In this document: piece after piece, positions 35,117-45,121 of the stretch
Layout: each line of letters opens with the position of its first letter
How positions within the stretch are numbered: position 1 is the first letter of the stretch
NCBI GenBank assembly: GCA_963806495.1
Contig: CAWDYA010000010.1
Location: 1-64,000, forward strand
Source of the DNA: CAWDYA01 sp963806495
GTDB lineage: Bacteria > Acidobacteriota > Polarisedimenticolia > JACPZX01 > DASXTC01
Direction of reading: 5' to 3'
DNA length: 64,000 bases
Notes under the pieces: model-generated
Told to the model about the DNA's origin: nothing
The model's database searches: none
What the model saw: the letters and a program-made list of their open reading frames with translations, nothing else
Position numbers and translations under genes: made by a program

Positions 35117-38100
35117 CTATTCCGGCTGCCAGCGTGGCACGCGGCCCGGCGTCCAGGGCGCTCCGGCGGCGTCCGCCCGCCGCTCGAGTCCCGCGAGGTC
35201 CGTCTCGATCAGCTCCTTCAGCTTCGGCAGCAGCTCGCCGAACTGCTGCGCGGCGATCCGGTAAGCCTCGCGCTGTGTCTGCGTCGGCTCCGATGTCGAG
35301 GTCCAGTGCCCGTAGACGATGCCCTGCACCCGCTCGACGATCGACGGCGGCGTGGGCTCGTTGCGGCGGGCGATGGTCGAGTCGCCGGAAAGCGTCGTCA
35401 CCAGGTCCTTGAGGCGGGCCTCGATCCGGCGCGCCTGCTCGGACAGCGCCGCGTCGGCCTCCGGTGTATCCAGCAACGCCTTCTCGATGTAGTCGAGCCG
35501 GGTCTGCGCCTCCTTCGCCGCCCGCACCGAACCGAGCACGGCGCGCTGCAGGCGGGCCGTCTTGCGCTCCATCGCCTCGAGCGCCTCCCGGTCCCGCGTC
35601 GGCAGCGTCGTGATGTTCAGCGGCACGGCCTCGAAGCGCTGCGCCTCCCCGATCGGCGTCACCTCGCCGCGCACCCGCCTGGCCATGCTCACCGTGTAGG
35701 TGCCGGGCGCGGCGAGCGGTCCGAGCGGCCGGTCCACGAACGGATTGTCGTCAGGCGGCGGCTTGAGCTCGGTGGGATTGGACGGCGGGTATCTCAGGTC
35801 CCAGGCCACCCGGTGGAAGCCGGCCGTCACCGGCCCTTCGATCCGCTGGACCACGCCTCCGTCCTGATCGGAGACGGTCAGGATGATGGTGGGCGGCTCC
35901 TCGCGGTCCTCGGCGCGCAGCTCGTCCCACGAGGGATAGAAGACGTCGCCCCCCTTCTCGGCGATCTTCCTCTCTTTCTCCTGACGCTCCTTCTTCAGGG
36001 TCCTGATCTCGTCGGCGAGATAATACGTGAACACCGCGCCGAACGGGGGGTTCGGGGCCACGTAGAAGTCGTCCCCCTGGAAGCTCTTGTCCTTGAGTCC
36101 GAGCGGGGACGACTGCATGTACATCACCGCGTCGCGCGGGTCGAACAGCGTCGCCCCGCTGCTGAGCATCTCGTTGGTCACCCTTCTGAGCGGCGAGTAG
36201 TCGTCCAGGATGTAGAACCCGCGTCCGAAGGTCGCCGCGACCAGGTCGTTCTCGCGACGCTGCAGGACGATGTCCCGCACGGCGATCACGGGCATGCCTC
36301 CCTTGAGCTGGGTCCAGCGGCCGCCGTCGTCCACGGTGAAGAACAGCCCGTACTCGGTGCCCGCGAAGAGCAGGTCGGCGTTGACGTGGTCCTCGGCCAG
36401 CGCGTACACCGTTCCCCGCTCAGGCAGGTTCGAGGTGATCGAGCTCCAGGTCCGGCCCCGGTCGGTGCTCTTCAGCACGTACGGCTTGAAGTCTCCCATC
36501 TTGTGGTTGTCGAAGGCGGCATAGACCGTGCCGGCGTCGTGGCGTGACGCCTCCACCTTCGAGACATAGCTCATCTCGGGGACACCACGGAACTGGTCGA
36601 TCTTCCTCCAGGTCGCCCCGCCGTCCTCGGTCACCTGGATCAGCCCGTCGTCGGTGCCGGCATAGATGAGCCCCTCCTCGAGTGGCGATTCCGAGAGAGT
36701 GACGATGTTGCCGTAGAACGACGTGGAGGCGTTCTTCGCCACGGCGTCCACGCTCCACACCCGTCCCATCACCTTCAGCTTGTTGCGGTCGATCTGCCGC
36801 GTCAGGTCGGGGCTGACGGCCCGCCAGGTGTCGCCGCGATCGTCGCTGCGGAACAGGATGTTGGCGCCGTAGTACAGCCTCGTGTGGGAGTGCGGGCTGA
36901 TGATGAGGGGCGAGTCCCAGTTCCACCGGAGCGCGGGCTCCCCCGCTCCGGGTTGCGGCTGCAGGTCGATGTTCTCGCCCGACGCCCGGTCGTACCGCGA
37001 CAGGACGCCGTACTGGAGGATCGAGTAGACGATGTTGGGGTCCTCGGGGTCGACCTGGGTCTGGAAGCCGTCGCCGCCCAGCGTCACGTACCAGTCCGAG
37101 TTCATGATCCCCTGGTTGGTGATGGTGCGTGACGGTCCGCCCAGGGTGTTGTTGTCCTGGGTGCCGCCGTAGACATGGTAGAACGGGGTGTCGGTGTCCA
37201 CTGCAGCCTTGTAGAACTGGGTCACCGGGAGATTGGAGAAGAAGTGCCATGTCGCGCCCCGATCCCGGCTCTCGTACAGGCCGCCGTCGCAGCCGGCGAT
37301 CAGGTGCTCGGTGTTGCCGGGATCGATCCAGATCACGTGGTTGTCGACGTGCTTGGCCTTCTCCCCCACCTTGCGGAACGTCTTGCCGCCGTCGTCGGTC
37401 ACCTTCATCCAGGTGTCCATCGAATAGACCCGGTCGACGTCCTTCGGGTCGGCGAAGATCTCGTTGTAGTACTGCGGGCTGTCCGAGACCTCGTCGCTCA
37501 TCTTGGCGAACGAGCCGCCCCCGTCCGCGGAGCGGAAGAAGCCACCCTCCTTGTCGGCCGCCTCGACGATCGCGTACAGCACGTCGGGGTCGGCCGGCGA
37601 GAGCGCCAGCCCTATCCGGCCCAGGTCCACCTTCTTGGGCAGACCGTTCTCGAGCTTCTGCCACGTCGCGCCCGCGTCGGTCGACTTCCAGATCGCCGAC
37701 TCGGGCCCGCCGTCGATCAGCGTCCAGACGCGCCGGAACCGCTGGTAGGTGGCGGCGAACAGCACGTCCGGGTTGCGCGGGTCCATCACGAGGTCCGTCA
37801 CGCCGGTGTACTCGCCGGCGGCCAGGACCTGCTTCCACACCTTGCCGCCGTCGGTCGTCTTGTACAGGCCCCGGTCTCCGCCCGCCGACCACAGCGGCCC
37901 CTGCGCCGCCGCGTACACGACGTCGCCGTCGCGCGGGTCGACCAGGATCTTCGCGACGTGCTCGGAGGCCTTCAGGCCGACGTTCTTCCAGGTGTTGCCG
38001 CCGTCGGTCGACTTGTAGACGCCGTCGCCGTAGGAGACGCTGCGCTGGCTGTTGTTCTCACCCGTGCCGACCCATACCACGAGCGGGTCGGTCGGATCGA

Positions 38101-38407
38101 TGGTGACGCACCCGATCGAGTAGGACCCTTCGCTGTCGAAGATCGGGCTCCAGGTGGTGCCGGCGTTCGTGGTCTTCCAGACACCTCCCGAGGCGGTCGC
38201 CACGTACCAGGTGTCGGCATGACCCGGATGCACGGCGAGGTCGCTGACGCGCCCCGAGGTGACAGCCGGCCCGATGCCACGCAGCGCGAGACCGGTGAAC
38301 TTGGACGCCTCGAAGGGGCTTCCTTCATCCGTCTTCTTGGTTGTCGCGGCCGGCGAGACGGCGAGGCTCGACAGCACAATCAGGGCGATCAGCAGACAGC
38401 GTTTCAT
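35117..38407 (-). CDS. secreted VPS10/BNR beta-propeller protein
   Basis: This 1096-residue exported protein has a signal peptide (LLIALIVLSSLAVSPAATT) and two long beta-propeller regions with at least seven Asp-box repeats, including STDGGNTWK, TTDGGKVWK, STDAGATWQ, SRDRGATWH, SDDRGDTWR, TEDGGATWR and STDRGRTWS. This is the sortilin/VPS10-like architecture. A C-terminal helical region from about residue 930 (ALEAMERKTARLQRAVLGSV) is also usual. Large families of these proteins occur in Acidobacteriota and Bacteroidota. Function is unknown; a peptidase partner or glycan-binding role is possible. Confidence 0.85.
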   Translation of the reverse strand: MKRCLLIALIVLSSLAVSPAATTKKTDEGSPFEASKFTGLALRGIGPAVTSGRVSDLAVHPGHADTWYVATASGGVWKTTNAGTTWSPIFDSEGSYSIGCVTIDPTDPLVVWVGTGENNSQRSVSYGDGVYKSTDGGNTWKNVGLKASEHVAKILVDPRDGDVVYAAAQGPLWSAGGDRGLYKTTDGGKVWKQVLAAGEYTGVTDLVMDPRNPDVLFAATYQRFRRVWTLIDGGPESAIWKSTDAGATWQKLENGLPKKVDLGRIGLALSPADPDVLYAIVEAADKEGGFFRSADGGGSFAKMSDEVSDSPQYYNEIFADPKDVDRVYSMDTWMKVTDDGGKTFRKVGEKAKHVDNHVIWIDPGNTEHLIAGCDGGLYESRDRGATWHFFSNLPVTQFYKAAVDTDTPFYHVYGGTQDNNTLGGPSRTITNQGIMNSDWYVTLGGDGFQTQVDPEDPNIVYSILQYGVLSRYDRASGENIDLQPQPGAGEPALRWNWDSPLIISPHSHTRLYYGANILFRSDDRGDTWRAVSPDLTRQIDRNKLKVMGRVWSVDAVAKNASTSFYGNIVTLSESPLEEGLIYAGTDDGLIQVTEDGGATWRKIDQFRGVPEMSYVSKVEASRHDAGTVYAAFDNHKMGDFKPYVLKSTDRGRTWSSITSNLPERGTVYALAEDHVNADLLFAGTEYGLFFTVDDGGRWTQLKGGMPVIAVRDIVLQRRENDLVAATFGRGFYILDDYSPLRRVTNEMLSSGATLFDPRDAVMYMQSSPLGLKDKSFQGDDFYVAPNPPFGAVFTYYLADEIRTLKKERQEKERKIAEKGGDVFYPSWDELRAEDREEPPTIILTVSDQDGGVVQRIEGPVTAGFHRVAWDLRYPPSNPTELKPPPDDNPFVDRPLGPLAAPGTYTVSMARRVRGEVTPIGEAQRFEAVPLNITTLPTRDREALEAMERKTARLQRAVLGSVRAAKEAQTRLDYIEKALLDTPEADAALSEQARRIEARLKDLVTTLSGDSTIARRNEPTPPSIVERVQGIVYGHWTSTSEPTQTQREAYRIAAQQFGELLPKLKELIETDLAGLERRADAAGAPWTPGRVPRWQPE

Positions 38408-38477
38408 GAGATCTCTCCCGCTTCGACAGGTTGGTGTAAGGGCGTCCTGGCAACTCCCCGGGTGTGAAGCCCCTATT

Positions 38478-39824
38478 TTACAGGAAACCGCCGGGGGGCA
38501 CCGGGGCCTCGCCGGACGGGCGGTTCGTGAAGGCCAGCGCCGCCTCGCGCCCGCGCGCGACGTCCACCGCCAGCAGCAGCGCCAGACCGGCGGCGAAGAA
38601 CACGAGCACCGAGAGGATGGCCATCCGCTGGCTGCCCGACCCGCGCGCCACTATGCCGTACACCACCGGCCCGAGCAGCGCGGAGAACTTGCCGCACACG
38701 GCGAAGAAGCCGTAGAACTCGGCGTCGTGCCCCTCGGGGATGAAAAGGCGCATCAGCCCCCGGCTCGCGGCCTGGTTGGACCCCAGCCCGAGGCCTGCCA
38801 CCACCGCGATGACCCAGAACTGCGTCTTGGTCGACGTGAGAAACGCCGAGGTCACCACCCCGCACCAGAGGACGAGCGTCATCACGATGGTGGGCTTGGG
38901 ACCGATCCGGTCGGTCAGGTGCCCGAACAGGATCGACCCGACCAGGGCGCTCACCTGCACCGCCATGAAGAGATAGACCGTCTCCCCCATCGAGAAGTTC
39001 AGCACCGACACCGCGTAGATGCTCGAGAAGTAGATCACCGTCTCGATCCCGTCGTTGTAGACGAGGAAGGCCGCGAGGAACCGCACGAGGTCGCGCAGGC
39101 GCCGCACCTTCGTCAGCGTGCCCGCCAGCCGCCCATAGCCGATCCGCGCGAGGGCTCCCCACCCGACGCGCGGCCCCGGCTCGGCGCGCTCCTTCAGCCA
39201 GAGGAAGATCGGCAGCGAGAACAGGGCGAAGAAGCCGGCCGTCACCAGAAACGAGGAGCGGAAGGAGACCTCGTTGGCGGGGCCGAATCCTCCCCTCAGC
39301 AGCGGCAGGCAGACGGCCAGTGCGATCAGCCCGCCGGCGTATCCCAGCGCGTACCCGTATCCAGAGACCCGCCCCACGTTGGAGCCGGTGGTGATCTCGG
39401 GCAGAAAGCCGTTGTAGATCCCGTTGCCGCCCGCGAAGCCGATGTTGGCCAGCACGAACAGCAGGGTGCCCGCGATGATGTCGCCGGCTCCCACGAAGAA
39501 CAGCCCGGCGGTGCACGCGACGCACAAAACGGTGAAGAAGAGCAGCCAGGTCTTCTTCGAGCCTGAGTAGTCGGCGATCGCCCCGACCAGAGGCGAAGCC
39601 AGGCCCACCGCGATCATCGAGGCGCTGATCGCGAGACTCCACGTGAGGCTCGCTGCCGGCCCGCCACCCGCCACCACGTTGGTGAAGTAGACGGCGTAGG
39701 CGACCGTGGTGATCAGCGTCGGGAAAGCGGAGTTGGCGAAGTCGTAGAAGCACCAGCTCCAGAGCTCGAGCGATGCCGGCCGCCGGCCGGCGGGGCCCTG
39801 CGGGGGATGGCCGGTCGTCGTCAT
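38478..39824 (-). CDS. MFS transporter, UMF1/Atg22-like
   Basis: This 448-residue major facilitator has about 12 helices. The N-terminal signature LWSWCFYDFANSAFPTLITT is that of the UMF1 family, related to yeast Atg22 vacuolar effluxers. The inter-helix motif GAIADYSGSKKTWLL near residue 80 and FGHLTDRIGPKPTIV near 300 match the MFS loop 2-3 and 8-9 motifs. Bacterial substrates are not known. Its gene is alone on the strand between two secreted-protein genes. Confidence 0.87.
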   Translation of the reverse strand: MTTTGHPPQGPAGRRPASLELWSWCFYDFANSAFPTLITTVAYAVYFTNVVAGGGPAASLTWSLAISASMIAVGLASPLVGAIADYSGSKKTWLLFFTVLCVACTAGLFFVGAGDIIAGTLLFVLANIGFAGGNGIYNGFLPEITTGSNVGRVSGYGYALGYAGGLIALAVCLPLLRGGFGPANEVSFRSSFLVTAGFFALFSLPIFLWLKERAEPGPRVGWGALARIGYGRLAGTLTKVRRLRDLVRFLAAFLVYNDGIETVIYFSSIYAVSVLNFSMGETVYLFMAVQVSALVGSILFGHLTDRIGPKPTIVMTLVLWCGVVTSAFLTSTKTQFWVIAVVAGLGLGSNQAASRGLMRLFIPEGHDAEFYGFFAVCGKFSALLGPVVYGIVARGSGSQRMAILSVLVFFAAGLALLLAVDVARGREAALAFTNRPSGEAPVPPGGFL

Positions 39825-39846
39825 CTGCCGGCCATCCCCGGCGGCA

Positions 39847-40650
39847 TCACTGCTGTGCGGGTCCGGCAGGTACGGCCACCGCCTCGTCGAGCTTGATCTC
39901 GAACGGGGTATCGGGCGCCAGCTCCACCTGCGCCCCTTCCTTGGTCAGCACGACGGCCGTGCCGACGCCGCCGCCGATGATGCTGCCGATCACGGCGCCC
40001 TTGGTGTCCTTGCCGAGAATCCGGCCGAGCAGGGCTCCGCCGGCGGCCGCGCCACCGATCACCGCCGCGTTGCGCTTCTTCTTGCTCTCGGTGACCTCCT
40101 GGAAGGTCCCCACGATGTTCGTCGTGTATCCGGCGGGCAGCTGCAGGACGTTGAACGCGATGCCGAGCTTCGCCTTGCCGGCGCCGTGCTTGGCGGCGGC
40201 CACTTCGGTCACGGTTCCCTCGACCTTCGACCCGGCGGGGATCAGCTCCTCACCGCCCACCACAATCGGCTGCACCACCGTCGCAGTGACCGTGTCACCC
40301 ACCACAGCGGTCTTGGAGCTGATGGCCTCGTCGAGCGCCATCGTCAGGACCGTCTCGGCCGGCACACTGGACATCGCCACCTTCATCGGCTCGGGTGGCG
40401 GTGGCGCCTGCTGCATGGGCTGCTGCTGCGCCACGGCCGGCTTCGGACGCGGGGCGGGCGGAGGCACGGGCGTCGGCTGCTGCTGAGTCTGGGCGGGAGC
40501 CGACGCGGGCGGCGTCTGCTGCGCGGAATCCGCGGCCACGGGCTGCTCGTCGGCGGCGGGCATCGTCGACTCGGCCTGCTGCGCGCCCCCGCCGCAGGCG
40601 GCGAGCAGGAACAGCAGGGTGGTTGCTGGTGCCAGGTACCTCGGGTTCAT
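39847..40650 (-). CDS. glycine-zipper lipoprotein A
   Basis: This 267-residue lipoprotein has lipobox LLAACGGG near residue 16, a long Gln/Pro/Ala-rich linker to about 85, and a beta-rich middle (GDTVTATVVQPIVVGGEELI, IPAGSKVEGTVTEVAAAKHG). A conserved KKKRNAAVIGGAAAGGALLG glycine-zipper segment near residue 195 follows. A second gene at 56876-57589 has the same order of parts and near-identical zipper. Glycine zippers often insert into or span membranes. Function is unknown. Confidence 0.75.
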   Translation of the reverse strand: MNPRYLAPATTLLFLLAACGGGAQQAESTMPAADEQPVAADSAQQTPPASAPAQTQQQPTPVPPPAPRPKPAVAQQQPMQQAPPPPEPMKVAMSSVPAETVLTMALDEAISSKTAVVGDTVTATVVQPIVVGGEELIPAGSKVEGTVTEVAAAKHGAGKAKLGIAFNVLQLPAGYTTNIVGTFQEVTESKKKRNAAVIGGAAAGGALLGRILGKDTKGAVIGSIIGGGVGTAVVLTKEGAQVELAPDTPFEIKLDEAVAVPAGPAQQ

Positions 40651-40757
40651 GGAAGTCCTCCTCGGGATGGGGTCTCGTCCGGAACGGAACGCTCCGGGTG
40701 CAGGGCGACCAGAGCATACCATGACCCGATCGCCTCGCGCAGCAGAGGCAACACCGT

Positions 40758-42182
40758 TCAGTCGCGCCCGGGGATCCCCGGCTCGGTCATGCGGAACGGG
40801 TCGAGGACCTCGAGAAGCTCCTCCTCGCTCATCAGGCCCTTCTCGCGGACCACCTCGGGGATCGTCCTTCCCGTGGCGAGCGCCTCCTTGACCACCTCCG
40901 CCCCCTTCGCGTAGCCGATGTACGGGTTCAGCGCCGTCACGATCGAGGGGGACAGCTCGGCGAGACGCCGCAGCCGTTTCTCGTCGCAGGTGATCCCCTC
41001 GATGCACCGTGCTGTCAGCACCGCGAGGGCGTTGCCGAGGATCTCGAACGACGCGAGCACGTTGTAGGACATCGCCGGCATCATGACGTTGAGCTCGAGC
41101 TGGCCGGCCTGCGCCGCGAGATCCACCACCGACGCGTTGCCCACCACCTGGAAGGCCACCATCGCGGCCATCTCGAGGATCGCCGGGTTGACCTTGCCCG
41201 GCATGATCGAGGAGCCGGGCTGCACAGCCGGCAGGGTCAGCTCCGCCAGCCCGGTGAGAGGCCCCGAGGCGAGCAGACGCAGGTCGTTCGTGATCCGGAT
41301 GACCTCCAGCGCGATCAGCCGCAGCGCCGCGGCGACGCCGGCGATCGGCAGGTTCGACTGCATCGCTTCGCGCATGTCGGGGCTCGGCGTCAGCGGCAGC
41401 CCGGTCAGCCCGGCGAGCCGCCGGATCGCCTCCTCGCGGTACCCGGGGGCCGTGTTCAGCCCCGTGCCGGCCGCGGTCCCGCCGAGTCCCAGTTCCGCGG
41501 CCTGCGCGCACGCGTCGGCCAGCACGCGCCGCCCGCGGCCGATGGCCCGCGCCCACGCGGCGAACTCCTGCCCGAGGCGGATCGGCACGGCATCCTGCAG
41601 GTGCGTGCGCCCCGACTTGAGCACCCGGTCGAACTCGGCGGCCTTCGCGTCGAGCGCCCCCTCCAGCGCCTCCAGCACGGGCGCCAGGTCGCGGGCGGCC
41701 AGCAGCGCCGAGACCCGCATGGCCGTCGGGTAGGTGTCGTTGGTGGACTGCCCGAAGTTGACGTGATCGTTCGGGTGCACCATCGTGTAGTCGCCGCGCC
41801 GCCCGCCCAGGATCTCGATCGCGCGGTTGGCCAGCACCTCGTTGGTGTTCATGTGCTGGGACACGCCGGCGCCCGCCTGGAACACGTCCACGACGAACTG
41901 GTCGCGCCACTTGCCGGCGAGCACCTCGTCGCACGCGGCGGCGATCGCGTCGGCGATCCTCGCCTCCACCGCACCGGCGTCGCGGTTGGCCAGCGCCGAG
42001 GCCTTCTTCTGATAGGCATAGGCGTCGATGAGACGCGGGTGGACCCTCAGCCCGCTGATCGGATAGTTCTCCACCGCCCGCATCGTCTGGATGCCGTAGA
42101 GCGCCTCCGCCGGGACGCGCATCTCGCCGAGCGAGTCGTGCTCGATCCTGCCGGAGCCGGAACCGGGCTTCGTGCGCTTCAT
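40758..42182 (-). CDS. aspA: aspartase/fumarase superfamily lyase
   Basis: This 474-residue lyase has an N-terminus RIEHDSLGEMRVPAEALYGI and the stretch VVDVFQAGAGVSQHMNTNEV, which resemble aspartate ammonia-lyase more than class II fumarase (WQTGSGTQSNMN). The superfamily signature GSSIMPGKVNP lies near residue 322 and TMVHPNDHVNFGQSTNDTYP near 135. It would release ammonia and fumarate from aspartate. Fumarase remains possible, since succinate dehydrogenase genes lie nearby. It overlaps the aldehyde dehydrogenase gene as ATGA. Confidence 0.82.
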   Translation of the reverse strand: MKRTKPGSGSGRIEHDSLGEMRVPAEALYGIQTMRAVENYPISGLRVHPRLIDAYAYQKKASALANRDAGAVEARIADAIAAACDEVLAGKWRDQFVVDVFQAGAGVSQHMNTNEVLANRAIEILGGRRGDYTMVHPNDHVNFGQSTNDTYPTAMRVSALLAARDLAPVLEALEGALDAKAAEFDRVLKSGRTHLQDAVPIRLGQEFAAWARAIGRGRRVLADACAQAAELGLGGTAAGTGLNTAPGYREEAIRRLAGLTGLPLTPSPDMREAMQSNLPIAGVAAALRLIALEVIRITNDLRLLASGPLTGLAELTLPAVQPGSSIMPGKVNPAILEMAAMVAFQVVGNASVVDLAAQAGQLELNVMMPAMSYNVLASFEILGNALAVLTARCIEGITCDEKRLRRLAELSPSIVTALNPYIGYAKGAEVVKEALATGRTIPEVVREKGLMSEEELLEVLDPFRMTEPGIPGRD

Positions 42183-43612
42183 CGTGCCTCCGCCGCAACG
42201 TGCCAGCCAAGGATACGGATCTCGGTCATCTCCTCGATAGCGTATTTCAGGCCCTCGCGTCCGAGACCCGATCCCTTGACCCCGCCGTACGGCTGGTGAT
42301 CGATGCGGTACGTGGGGACGTCGTCCACCATGACCCCGCCCACCTCCAGCCGCTCGAACGCCTTCCAGACCGAGGGGGCGTCACGCGTGAAGATGCCCGC
42401 CTGAAGACCGTAATCGGAATCGTTGACCATGTCGAACGCCTCGTCGAGGGTATCGTACACGGTCACGCCCACAACCGGCGCGAACACCTCGCGGCAGGAG
42501 ACCTTCATGGAGGGAGCCACGCCGTCCAGCAACGCCGGTGCCAGCACGGCGCCGTCGCGCCCGCCGCCGGTGACCAGACGCGCGCCGGCCTCGACCGCCT
42601 CGCGGATCCACGACTCCGCCCTCGCGGCGTCCGCCTCGGTGATCATCGGCCCCACGTCGGTCGTCTCGTCGAGGGGATCGCCCACGGCGAGCGCCTCGAC
42701 CATCGGCACGAGCGTCTCCATCAGGCGGTCGTGGACCGAGCGGTGCGCCAGCACCCTCTGCACCGAGATGCACGACTGCCCGGCATAGCCGTAGCCGCCC
42801 GCGGTGATCCTCTCCGCCGCGCGCTTCAGGTCGGCGTCGTGGTGCACGATCGCCGCCGCGTTGCCCCCGAGCTCCAGCGCCACCTTCTTTCTGCCGGCGC
42901 GCCGCTTCAGCTCCCAGCCGACCTCGGCGCTGCCGGTGAATGTGAGCAGACGGATCCGGTCGTCCTCCACGAGAGGCCGGGCGGCCCCGGCCGGGGCCGG
43001 GACGACGGACAGCGCGCCGGCCGGCAGCCCCGCCTCCTCGGCGATCTCCGCCAGCGCCAGCGCGGTGGAAGGCGTCTGCGACGCCGGCTTGACCACCATG
43101 GTGTTGCCCGAGGCGATGCAGGGGGCGATCTTGTGCGCGGTCAGATTGAGCGGGAAGTTGAACGGCACGATCCCCGCGATCGGCCCGATCGGGAACCGGC
43201 GGATGATGCCGATTTTGCCCGCCCCCCAGGGCGCCCAGTCCATCGGGAGCACCTCGCCGCCGATCCGCCTCGCCTCCTCGGCGGCCACGCCGAAGGTGAA
43301 GACCGCGCGGTCGACCTCGGCGCGGCCGGCCTTGACCGGCTTGCCCGCCTCGAGAGCCAGCATGCGCACCAGGGCGTCGCGCCGGCGGGTCAGCCCGTCG
43401 GCCATCCGGGTCAGTATCGCGGTGCGCTCCCACACCGGCATGGACCGGGTGACCTCGAACGCCTCCTGCGCCGCGCCGATCGCCTCGTCCATCTCATGCG
43501 TGCCGCCCCGGTGGACGCGCGCCACGACGGCGCCGTCATACGGCGACCGGACCTCCGTCAGGTCTCCGGTGGCGTGCCACCGGCCGGCCAGGAAGAGCTT
43601 GCGTTCGTTCAT
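42179..43612 (-). CDS. NAD(P)-dependent aldehyde dehydrogenase
   Basis: This 477-residue aldehyde dehydrogenase has the catalytic Glu in ELGGNAAAIV near residue 250 and the nucleophile Cys in GYAGQSCISVQRV near 285. The cofactor stretch is VPFNFPLNLTAHKIAPCIAS near 150, and NDSDYGLQAGIFT lies near 400. It looks like the semialdehyde/lactaldehyde type dehydrogenases but the substrate cannot be set. It lies between a methyltransferase gene and the lyase gene with overlaps at both ends. Confidence 0.88.
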   Translation of the reverse strand: MNERKLFLAGRWHATGDLTEVRSPYDGAVVARVHRGGTHEMDEAIGAAQEAFEVTRSMPVWERTAILTRMADGLTRRRDALVRMLALEAGKPVKAGRAEVDRAVFTFGVAAEEARRIGGEVLPMDWAPWGAGKIGIIRRFPIGPIAGIVPFNFPLNLTAHKIAPCIASGNTMVVKPASQTPSTALALAEIAEEAGLPAGALSVVPAPAGAARPLVEDDRIRLLTFTGSAEVGWELKRRAGRKKVALELGGNAAAIVHHDADLKRAAERITAGGYGYAGQSCISVQRVLAHRSVHDRLMETLVPMVEALAVGDPLDETTDVGPMITEADAARAESWIREAVEAGARLVTGGGRDGAVLAPALLDGVAPSMKVSCREVFAPVVGVTVYDTLDEAFDMVNDSDYGLQAGIFTRDAPSVWKAFERLEVGGVMVDDVPTYRIDHQPYGGVKGSGLGREGLKYAIEEMTEIRILGWHVAAEAR

Positions 43613-44373
43613 GACGATCTCCTCGTGCGCGCCGCCACCAGATAGTTGATCACCAGCTCGCCGGCGACGCTGTGTCGTGCGAGCGCGCGCGGCATCAGCA
43701 GGCGCTCGCCGACCAGGTTGGCGGGCGCCACGAGCAGCCGGCGCGCCATCGCGCCCGTCAGCCCCTCGCCGGCCGAGCGCTCCAGCGCGGTCAGGACCAG
43801 GACGGCCAGCGCCAGCTTGGTTCCGCCCACCGGGGTCACCGTCACCTCACCGAAGCCCGCCCGGGTGAACAGCTGCGCCAGTCCGGCCGGAGTCCAGCGC
43901 CAGTAGTCCTCCGGATCCGGATGATAGAACCAGGTGCCGTGCGTCGTGAGCAGGCAGGTCCCGTCGGGCCTGAGGACCCGTGCCATCTCCGACACCGCGC
44001 GCGCCGGGTCCTCCACGTGCTCGAGCACCTGGGTCGAGAGCACCAGGTCCGCGCTGCGGGCGGCGAACGGCAGCGTCTCGGCACGGGCCAGCACGTCGGC
44101 CCCCTCTCCGAGGTCGACCACCAGATGCCTCACGGCGATCCGTCGGCGGGTCAGGTTTGCTGCGATCGGCGCGGCGTACGGCCGTCCCCGGCCTCCCACG
44201 TCAAGAAGGGTGATCGTGCGGGGCGGCCCGTCGCCGTCCGCGACCGCGCCGCCGGCCGCGGCCGCCACCGCGAGGGTCATGGCGCGGCGGATCAGATAGG
44301 CGCCGTCCGCATAGCCTCCCGGCGGGCCCGGCCCGGCCTCCGGGCCGACAGGGCGCGTCGGGGAGGATCCCAT
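43609..44373 (-). CDS. SAM-dependent methyltransferase (class I)
   Basis: This protein of about 254 residues carries a methyltransferase-11 type domain: ITLLDVGGRGRPYAAPIAAN (motif I, near residue 55), FAARSADLVLSTQVLEHVED near 105, VLRPDGTCLLTTHGTWFYHP. The C-terminal part is predicted to be partly membrane-associated (LALAVLVLTALERS). It lies 1 bp after sdhB, and its stop overlaps the dehydrogenase gene. Substrate not known. Neighbouring start codons further upstream are unlikely because they fall inside sdhB. Confidence 0.78.
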   Translation of the reverse strand: MGSSPTRPVGPEAGPGPPGGYADGAYLIRRAMTLAVAAAAGGAVADGDGPPRTITLLDVGGRGRPYAAPIAANLTRRRIAVRHLVVDLGEGADVLARAETLPFAARSADLVLSTQVLEHVEDPARAVSEMARVLRPDGTCLLTTHGTWFYHPDPEDYWRWTPAGLAQLFTRAGFGEVTVTPVGGTKLALAVLVLTALERSAGEGLTGAMARRLLVAPANLVGERLLMPRALARHSVAGELVINYLVAARTRRSS

Positions 44374-44374
44374 C

Positions 44375-45121
44375 TCAGGTGCCCAGCAGCGTCTTGATCG
44401 AGTGGAGCGTGATGGCGCGGCCCATGTAGCCGATGCTCGTGGTGAGCGGGATCTGCTTGGGGCACGCCTCGAGACAGTTCTGGGCATTGCCGCATTCGGA
44501 GATGCCTCCGGGAGCCATCAGCGCCTCGAGCCGCTCGCCGGCGTTCATCTGCCCGATGGGGTGGGAGTTGAACAGCCTGACCTGGGAGATCGCGGCCGGC
44601 CCGATGAACTTCGAGCCGTCGTTGACGTTGGGGCACACTTCGAGACAGCAGCCGCACGTCATGCAGGTCGACAGCTTGTAGGCGGCCTCCTGGTCGGCGG
44701 GCGCCATCCGCGGGCCCGGGCCGAGGTCGTAGGTACCCTGCACCGGGATCCATCCCTTGATCCTGATCAGATCGGCGAACATCCGCTTGCGGTCGACCAT
44801 CAGGTCGCGCACGACGGGAAACTTGGTCATCGGCCTGAGCTCGATCGGTTGCGTGAGCTGGTCGATCAGCGCCGAGCAGGACTGCCGCACCTTGCCGTTG
44901 ACCACCATGGTGCAGGCGCCGCACACCTCCTCGAGGCAGTGCGAGTCCCAGATCACCGGCGTGGTCGCACGCCCGTCGGCGGTCACGGGGTTGCGCTGGA
45001 TCTCCATCAGGCAGGAGATCACGTTCATGTTGGGCACGTAGGGGATCGAGAACTCCTCCCAGCGTGCCTCGGCGTCAGGAGCGTCCTGACGGCGTACCCG
45101 CAGCCTTATGGTCTGAGGCAT
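44375..45121 (-). CDS. sdhB: succinate dehydrogenase iron-sulfur subunit
   Basis: This 248-residue protein has three clusters: [2Fe-2S] (CLEEVCGACTMVVNG, then QSC), [4Fe-4S] (CMTCGCCLEVCP) and [3Fe-4S] (CGNAQNCLEACP). It passes electrons from the flavin to the quinone site in the cytochrome subunit. The ATG at 45121 lies inside the sdhA 3' end, giving a 47-bp overlap and tight coupling. Order C-A-B on the minus strand is usual for the Wolinella/Bacillus-type complex. Confidence 0.93.
   Translation of the reverse strand: MPQTIRLRVRRQDAPDAEARWEEFSIPYVPNMNVISCLMEIQRNPVTADGRATTPVIWDSHCLEEVCGACTMVVNGKVRQSCSALIDQLTQPIELRPMTKFPVVRDLMVDRKRMFADLIRIKGWIPVQGTYDLGPGPRMAPADQEAAYKLSTCMTCGCCLEVCPNVNDGSKFIGPAAISQVRLFNSHPIGQMNAGERLEALMAPGGISECGNAQNCLEACPKQIPLTTSIGYMGRAITLHSIKTLLGT

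Noticed and set aside
40758..42182. Class II fumarase
   Set aside because: The QAGAG stretch and N-terminal RIEHD-LGE pattern fit aspartase better, though the two families are close. The call is kept open in the entry.
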